Shown: positions 13,075 through 17,657 of the stretch, in pieces
Position numbering within the stretch: the first letter of the stretch is position 1
Layout of the letters: every line of letters starts with the position of its first letter
NCBI GenBank assembly: GCA_043770215.1
Contig: JAYVIQ010000002.1
Span: 1-17,657 of the forward strand
Direction: 5' to 3'
Length of the DNA stretch: 17,657 bases
DNA from: JAYVIQ01 sp043770215
GTDB taxonomy: Bacteria; Bacteroidota; Bacteroidia; Cytophagales; JAAEPT01
The notes under the pieces: generated by a model
Database searches by the model: none
Told to the model about the DNA's origin: nothing
Seen by the model: only the letters and a program-made list of their open reading frames with translations
Made by a program: the position numbers and the translations under genes

Positions 13075-15568
13075 AAAAATACACATATTCTTTTTGGTAG
13101 TATTGCCAATATTTTCTTATGCTCAATCAGCAAAAGTATATACAATAGAAAACATTCGTGTAGCTGGGGCAGTAAAACTGAGCCCAAAAACCATTATTTC
13201 AGTTTCTGGTCTCAAAATAGGAGATCAAATAGCTGTACCTGGCACAGAAATAAGCAAAGCAGTAAAAAACATCTGGAAAGAAAACCTAGTAAGCAATGCG
13301 AGTATACACATTATAGAAATCACTGGAGACCAAATAAGTTTAGAAATAAAAATAGAAGAAAATAAAAGACTTTCTTATGTAGAAATAGAAGGCATTTCAA
13401 AAAAAGAAGAGAAAGATTTGAATGAAAGCTTTGATCTTGTCACCTCACAAATACTTTCTGAGCCACTTAAGAAAAATATAAAATTTAAAATAGAGAAATT
13501 CTTTAAGGAGAAAGGCTTTTATACTATCTCTGTGTCTAGCCCAACAATAAGCGCTGATACTGCAATAGACAATCATGATATATTGACCTACAAAGTAAAA
13601 AAAGGCAAAAAACTTAGAATCAAAGAAATTATCATTGAAGGCAACAATTCCATTTCTGAGAAATTTATAGAGCGCAAACTTAAAAAAACCAAAGAAATGC
13701 GTTGGTGGAGGTTTTACAGCAGATCTAAATTTTTGCAAGAAGAATTTGATACTGATAAAGGTAGAGTATTAGATTATTACAACACCTTGGGCAGAAGAGA
13801 CATGACTATAAAGTTAGATTCTATTTATGCTATAGACAACAAAAAACTAAATTTGCATTTAAAAATAGAAGAAGGAGCCAAATATTATTTTGGAGACATC
13901 TCTTGGGTAGGAAATAGCAAGTACACAGATAAGCAACTAAATGATATTTTAAACATTAAAAAAGGAGACGTTTACAATAGAACTGAGTTAGATTCTAAAT
14001 TAAATTTTAACCCTACTGGTGTAGATATTAGTTCATTGTATTTAGATGACGGGTATTTGTTTTTTAGCGTAACTCCAAACGAACTTAGAGTAGACAATGA
14101 TTCTATAGACTTAGAGATGAGAATATATGAAGGGCAACAAGCTACAATAGGAAAAGTAACAATCTATGGCAACACAAAAACCAGTGAACATGTTATTACA
14201 AGAGAACTTTACACCTTGCCAGGAAATAAATTTAGCAGATCAGATTTAATAAACTCACAACAAATAATTGCAAGACTAGGTTATTTTGATCCTGAACAAA
14301 TAGGAATACTGCCTATACCAAACCCAAGCAACGGAACAGTAGACATAGAATATACAGTGGTAGAAAAACCATCTGATCAGCTCCAACTCTCTGGTGGCTG
14401 GGGCGGTGGAAATGGCTTTGGTTTTGTAGGTACCTTGGGTGTAGTTTTTAGCAATTTCTCTTTAAGAAACATAGGCAAAGTAAAAGGCTGGGACCCACTA
14501 CCCTCTGGAGATGGACAAAGATTATCCATAAATGCACAATCTAGTGGTATATTCTTCCAAAACTATTCTATGTCATTTACAGAACCTTGGTTAGGAGGCA
14601 AAAAGCCAAATAACTTTACTGTATCAGTGAATCATTCTAGATACGGACGAAGTAAAACTGAAAAAATGACCATTACCGGAGCCACTGTTTCTTTTGGGAG
14701 AAGGCTAACAGGCATAGATCGTAATTTATCATTATCACATGCCTTATCTTATTTCTTTTATGACATAAATAACTATGCACTTGGCGGAAATTCTTTGTGC
14801 GATGATTGCCAAGCCAACAACTTGAATCTAAATACAACATTATCACGCTCTACCTCAGGTCCAAATTTACAATTCCCTACAAAAGGATCAGACATAAGCT
14901 TGAGCCTTGCCCTAACCCCACCCTATTCTATCTTTGATAAAAAACTAGAAAGTTATACAGATGAATTACGCTTTAGGCTTGTAGAATACAATAAGCTGAT
15001 GTTTGACTTTAGTTCATTCTTTAAAATTTCTGGCAAAAGAAGACAAGAATCTCTGGCTGTAGGAGAAACTAAAAAAGAACGTCCGCTTGTTTTGCATACA
15101 AGGTTCCATTTTGGAGTAATAGGCAAGTACAACAAAGAAATGGGCATAAGTCCTTTTGAAAGATTTAGACTTGGAGGTACAGGCATAAACGGATTTAATT
15201 TTATACTTGGTACAGAAATAGTAAGTTTAAGGGGTTATACACAAGATGCTTTGTTCCCAGATAATGTTGGAGGAATTATTTATGACAAGCTTGTTACTGA
15301 ATTAAGGTATCCAATTGTTACAGAAGGCGTAGCTACTATCTATGCATTTGGATTCTTTGAGGCTGGGAACAACTGGGGCTCTTATAAAAAATTTAATCCA
15401 CTAGACTTAAAAAGATCTGCTGGCGCAGGAGCAAGTTTGTTTATGAATGGTATAGGAAACATAAGCTTTGGGTATGGGTACGGATTTGACAAAACACCAA
15501 CAGCGCCAGATGGCTCCGTTACTAACAAAGGTCAATTTTTGTTTGCTATTGGATCTACTATCAGATAA
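13046..15568 (+). CDS. bamA: Outer membrane protein assembly factor BamA
   Basis: BamA is the Omp85-family core of the machine that folds and inserts outer-membrane beta-barrels. It has a signal peptide (KKIHIFFLVVLPIFSYAQ). Five POTRA-like repeats begin near residues 30, 108, 188, 277 and 364, each with an I/V-x-x-G-N/A turn (for example IKEIIIEGN and IGKVTIYGN). A C-terminal barrel runs from about 444 to 840. The barrel includes the lid-loop motif VSLRGY (Arg729), equivalent to VRGF. The start is uncertain: TTG 13046 gives 840 residues and GTG 13058 gives a four-residue shorter protein; both overlap uppS. Odd points are a CDDC pair (Cys585, Cys588) in a probable surface loop, and an end in STIR, without the C-terminal aromatic of a usual beta-signal. 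It is the central gene of the block with the Skp chaperones downstream. Confidence 0.94.
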   Translation: MEKQVSKFVKKIHIFFLVVLPIFSYAQSAKVYTIENIRVAGAVKLSPKTIISVSGLKIGDQIAVPGTEISKAVKNIWKENLVSNASIHIIEITGDQISLEIKIEENKRLSYVEIEGISKKEEKDLNESFDLVTSQILSEPLKKNIKFKIEKFFKEKGFYTISVSSPTISADTAIDNHDILTYKVKKGKKLRIKEIIIEGNNSISEKFIERKLKKTKEMRWWRFYSRSKFLQEEFDTDKGRVLDYYNTLGRRDMTIKLDSIYAIDNKKLNLHLKIEEGAKYYFGDISWVGNSKYTDKQLNDILNIKKGDVYNRTELDSKLNFNPTGVDISSLYLDDGYLFFSVTPNELRVDNDSIDLEMRIYEGQQATIGKVTIYGNTKTSEHVITRELYTLPGNKFSRSDLINSQQIIARLGYFDPEQIGILPIPNPSNGTVDIEYTVVEKPSDQLQLSGGWGGGNGFGFVGTLGVVFSNFSLRNIGKVKGWDPLPSGDGQRLSINAQSSGIFFQNYSMSFTEPWLGGKKPNNFTVSVNHSRYGRSKTEKMTITGATVSFGRRLTGIDRNLSLSHALSYFFYDINNYALGGNSLCDDCQANNLNLNTTLSRSTSGPNLQFPTKGSDISLSLALTPPYSIFDKKLESYTDELRFRLVEYNKLMFDFSSFFKISGKRRQESLAVGETKKERPLVLHTRFHFGVIGKYNKEMGISPFERFRLGGTGINGFNFILGTEIVSLRGYTQDALFPDNVGGIIYDKLVTELRYPIVTEGVATIYAFGFFEAGNNWGSYKKFNPLDLKRSAGAGASLFMNGIGNISFGYGYGFDKTPTAPDGSVTNKGQFLFAIGSTIR

Positions 15569-15626
15569 TATTATGCAAGTTAAAAATTTGGCATTCACTT
15601 TGCATTAGCACTAAAAGAAAATAAAC

Positions 15627-16169
15627 ATGAAAAAAGTAATTGCATTCTCTTTATTTGTTTTAGCATTTGTTTTAAACGCCAATGCACAAAAATTTGGATA
15701 CGTAAATACAGAGTATATCTTAAAAAAAGTACCTGAATACAAAGATGCCCAAAAAGAAATTGATAAACTTTCTATCAAATACCAAATAGAAATAGAAAGC
15801 AAACACAAAAGCCTTGATTCTTTAAAAAAAGTATTTAATAATGAAGTAATCTTGTATACCGAGGAGATGAAACAAAAAAAAGAAACTGAAATAAAAGCGC
15901 AAGAAAAAGAAGTGTATGAATACCAAAATAAGATTTTTGGCTTTGAGGGTAAAATTTTTCTAAAAAGACAGGAATTAATAGCACCTGTACAAGAAAAAGT
16001 ATATACTGCAGTAGAAAAAGTAGCACGCAAACACAAACTACAAGTAGTCTTTGACAAAGCCAGTGATTTGAACATCTTATATGCAGATGCTACTCATGAT
16101 TATACAGACTTTGTACTCGAAGAACTAGGCTTTGGAGACAAAATAGATACAATAGACAACCCAAAATAA
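15627..16169 (+). CDS. OmpH/Skp family periplasmic chaperone, first copy
   Basis: This is a periplasmic chaperone of the Skp/OmpH type, 180 residues, expected to hold unfolded outer-membrane proteins on their way to BamA. A signal peptide is clear (VIAFSLFVLAFVLNANA, cleavage about residue 20). The mature protein begins KFGYVNTEYILKKVPEY, the family opening with G-Y-V-x-x-x-x-I/V-L. A long charged coiled coil follows (about 40-110, rich in Lys, Glu and Gln). The C-terminal part (PVQEKVYTAVEKVARKH, then LQVVFDKAS) forms the body domain. It starts 58 bases after bamA. A TCACTTTG element at 15595-15602 is one mismatch from the -7 consensus, so it may have an extra promoter. The acidic tail DKIDTIDNPK is lineage-specific. 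The second copy follows after 20 bases. Confidence 0.9.
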   Translation: MKKVIAFSLFVLAFVLNANAQKFGYVNTEYILKKVPEYKDAQKEIDKLSIKYQIEIESKHKSLDSLKKVFNNEVILYTEEMKQKKETEIKAQEKEVYEYQNKIFGFEGKIFLKRQELIAPVQEKVYTAVEKVARKHKLQVVFDKASDLNILYADATHDYTDFVLEELGFGDKIDTIDNPK

Positions 16170-16189
16170 AAAGTAAACAAAACAAAAAA

Positions 16190-16774
16190 ATGAAAAAAAT
16201 ATTCCTAATCCCATTCCTAACGGTACTAGCAAGTGTTTCTACTGCATTTGGACAATCTAAAATTGGATATGTTCAATATGACTATGTATTATCTTTGATG
16301 CCAGAAATTACTAGTATAAAAGCCAAATTAGAAGAAAAACAAAAAGGGTATGAAACTAGTATAGAATCTATGAAGAAAGAAATGTCTGATATAGAAGGCC
16401 TTTTACAAAACACTCCTACTATAGACGAGACAATAAAAAACTCTAAAATAAGAAGATACCAAAATTTACAACAAGAAATTCAAGAGTTTGCCTACCAAGC
16501 TGAAGAAAAAATGTCTGCTGCACAAGTAGAATTTATGAAGCCGGTTTACGAAAAACTTAAAGTAGCTATTGGAGAAGTTTCTAAAGAAAAAGGATTTGAT
16601 TATGTCTTATCTGAAAACAACTCAGGTGGTTTTGTAGTCGTATATTCAAAAAACGAAAGTGATAACATAACTAAAGCTGTTATGGCAAAATTGAGTATTA
16701 AAGAACCCGTTACTACACCTTCTTCTGGCACAGCACCTAAAGCTACAGAATCTTTAATGGTTAAACCTAAATAA
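16190..16774 (+). CDS. OmpH/Skp family periplasmic chaperone, second copy
   Basis: This is a paralog of the preceding gene, 194 residues, with its own signal peptide (IFLIPFLTVLASVSTAFG, cleavage about residue 21). The mature start KIGYVQYDYVLSLMPE matches the family. Residues about 42-120 form the coiled-coil tentacle region, and PVYEKLKVAIGEVSKEKGFDYVLSE is the C-terminal body. A Pro/Ser/Thr-rich tail (VTTPSSGTAPKATE) extends beyond the conserved domain, as often in Bacteroidota copies. Tandem Skp-like genes after bamA are the rule in this phylum, so the pair probably has divided roles, but what distinguishes them is unknown. It is the last gene of the operon: a short hairpin and then a strong terminator follow. 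Glutamate racemase, which I remember as a frequent next gene in relatives, is absent here. Confidence 0.9.
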   Translation: MKKIFLIPFLTVLASVSTAFGQSKIGYVQYDYVLSLMPEITSIKAKLEEKQKGYETSIESMKKEMSDIEGLLQNTPTIDETIKNSKIRRYQNLQQEIQEFAYQAEEKMSAAQVEFMKPVYEKLKVAIGEVSKEKGFDYVLSENNSGGFVVVYSKNESDNITKAVMAKLSIKEPVTTPSSGTAPKATESLMVKPK

Positions 16775-16783
16775 TACATTAGG

Positions 16784-16802
16784 CAACTACTGTAGTTGTT
16801 TT
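16784..16802 (+). terminator. Weak hairpin with short T-run after the second skp gene
   Basis: CAACTA and TAGTTG form a six-pair stem over the three-base loop CTG, followed by TTTT. It is ten bases after the stop codon. On its own it is a poor terminator. Bases 16786-16793 (ACTACTGT) can also pair with 16870-16877 in the strong terminator downstream. Confidence 0.3.
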
Positions 16803-16867
16803 AGCTATTTCATTGCATAGCCCTATTAATAATTTAGGATTTATTCATAAACCAATTAAATTTATTT

Positions 16868-16905
16868 AAACAGTAGTAAGCAATAGTTTACTACTGTTTT
16901 TTTTT
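16868..16905 (+). terminator. Intrinsic terminator of the bamA-skp operon
   Basis: There is a perfect 12-base-pair stem (AAACAGTAGTAA at 16868-16879 with TTACTACTGTTT at 16888-16899) around an eight-base loop. It continues into a run of nine T residues ending at 16905. The mirrored A-rich left flank means it could work to some degree in both directions. It clearly ends the envelope gene block. Confidence 0.88.
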
Positions 16906-17554
16906 GCCTCACCTATTTCTAGTGGTCTTAGAATCACATATTCATAATTGATCATAACTACACACTCTTAGCAATAAATCTTTCTCTTATCTACCTACAC
17001 TGATCAAAAACCTAAGAAATAACATCTCTGTATTTGGCCTATAAAAACATCTACCCAAACTACAATTTGAAACATCATATAGTTGGCTTTTGATTAGTGA
17101 AATATTTAGTAAGAATATGCAATATCCTTAATAACAATTCATTTTAATGGCAAATTAAACCTGCTAATTCAACTTTCTTGTTAAACATCTTTATAGGTGT
17201 TTCAAATATACTTTCTAATTTATTTAATATTAAACACCCAAAACCTCTTCAGTGTTGCTATAAAACATGATGCGTAAGGAAGAATTCTAAGCTAAGTTTT
17301 TATAATATTTATTCCGTCATTCTACGGACAAGTAGAGAAATGCATTAGAAATATTAAATAAACACCAGAGTAATTTTTACAAATTATTTAAACATACCCC
17401 TAAGAACCAAGAAACCTGATTTTTAAAAGTATTGAACACATTTTAGAAAGGTGATTTCGAATATTAATTTTTGATTATTAGTAAAATTTAGTTAATTTAG
17501 AAAAAGTACATGTGAATATCCGTTATTATACCAGTAGTGGAATTAATTTGTGAT
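16906..17554. other. About 650 bases without recognisable genes
   Basis: All frames are cut by frequent stops, and I see no RNA gene, insertion-sequence terminus or tandem repeat. Base composition stays AT-rich like the rest. A gene longer than about 60 codons can be excluded. It may be decayed sequence, a long spacer, or an unrecognised small RNA region. Confidence 0.5.
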
Positions 17555-17648
17555 TTTTGGCGAAACCCTATCGGGTCAGGCTCTACGCTCTCGCTTTTTT
17601 TGCTGAAAAAGCAAAAAAGAGCTCCGCTTCGATCCTTTTCGCAAAAAA
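17555..17648. repeat. Imperfect palindromic element, probable dispersed (REP-like) repeat
   Basis: The outer arms TTTTTGGCGAAA (17555-17566) and TTTTCGC followed by an A-run (17636-17648) are nearly complementary. The centre is a nine-pair hairpin (TTTTTTGCT at 17596-17604, AGCAAAAAA at 17610-17618) with loop GAAAA. In between are ATCGGGTCAGGCT on the left and AGCTCCGCTTCGATCC on the right. This stretch is much more GC-rich than its surroundings. The GGGTCAGGCT core resembles palindromic repeats I remember from intergenic regions of Flavobacterium-type genomes. Only one copy is in the window, so repetition itself is not shown here. Confidence 0.55.
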
Positions 17649-17657
17649 AATAATATG

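Noticed and set aside
13445..13738. 97-codon minus-strand open frame inside bamA
   Set aside because: It is opposite the POTRA region, with Phe-rich low-quality composition and no promoter or neighbour to support it.
15611..16075. 154-codon open frame on the minus strand opposite the first skp gene
   Set aside because: It is fully antisense to a gene with a signal peptide and clear Skp features. Its Cys/Phe/Ser-rich composition is what the reverse of a Lys/Glu-rich coiled coil yields.

Overview
The window is AT-rich, compactly coded DNA from a member of the Bacteroidota, most likely a flavobacterium-like lineage. Three things support this: Bacteroidota-style promoter elements (TAnnTTTG) with no obvious Shine-Dalgarno sequences; the neighbourhood CBS protein - DUF6089-type protein - undecaprenyl diphosphate synthase - BamA - OmpH/Skp - OmpH/Skp; and the character of the individual proteins. 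No rRNA, tRNA, CRISPR array or insertion sequence was recognised.

Left part (1-7590): a surface polysaccharide (O-antigen or exopolysaccharide type) cluster, all on the + strand. It opens with the decayed 3' part of a family-4 glycosyltransferase. An apparently single transcription unit follows: rfbF (glucose-1-phosphate cytidylyltransferase), rfbG (CDP-glucose 4,6-dehydratase), a short RmlC-like cupin, an extended-SDR epimerase/reductase, a GT4 glycosyltransferase, a CgeB-like glycosyltransferase and an acyltransferase-3 membrane protein. From the cupin on, each gene overlaps the one before it. RfbF and RfbG make CDP-4-keto-6-deoxyglucose. The cupin and the SDR are the obvious candidates to epimerise and reduce it to a CDP-6-deoxyhexose, which the two transferases could attach and the acyltransferase could decorate. 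The cluster closes with a second, broken acyltransferase-3 gene and a start-less open frame. Both ends of the cassette are therefore marked by gene debris.

Middle part (7591-11369): housekeeping genes. pdxJ (vitamin B6 synthesis) is on the - strand, convergent with the polysaccharide cluster and divergent from yqeY. After yqeY come a CvpA-family membrane protein, a glutamine amidotransferase (PabA/TrpG), an alpha/beta hydrolase and a two-CBS-domain protein.

Right part (11607-16774): an envelope biogenesis block. It holds a DUF6089-type outer-membrane-like beta protein, uppS (lipid carrier synthesis), bamA (outer-membrane protein assembly) and two tandem Skp/OmpH periplasmic chaperones. It ends in a strong intrinsic terminator at 16868-16905. 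The NAD kinase gene that I remember lying between the CBS gene and the DUF6089 gene in related genomes is absent here; a 237-base gap takes its place.

Right edge (16906-17657): about 650 bases with no recognisable gene, then a roughly 95-base imperfect palindrome that looks like a dispersed Bacteroidota repeat. I see no clearly new multi-gene system. The items most worth a second look are the CDP-sugar branch with its unusual SDR active site (YxxxH instead of YxxxK), the gene debris at the cassette borders, the missing nadK, BamA's odd C-terminus and loop cysteines, and the terminal palindrome.
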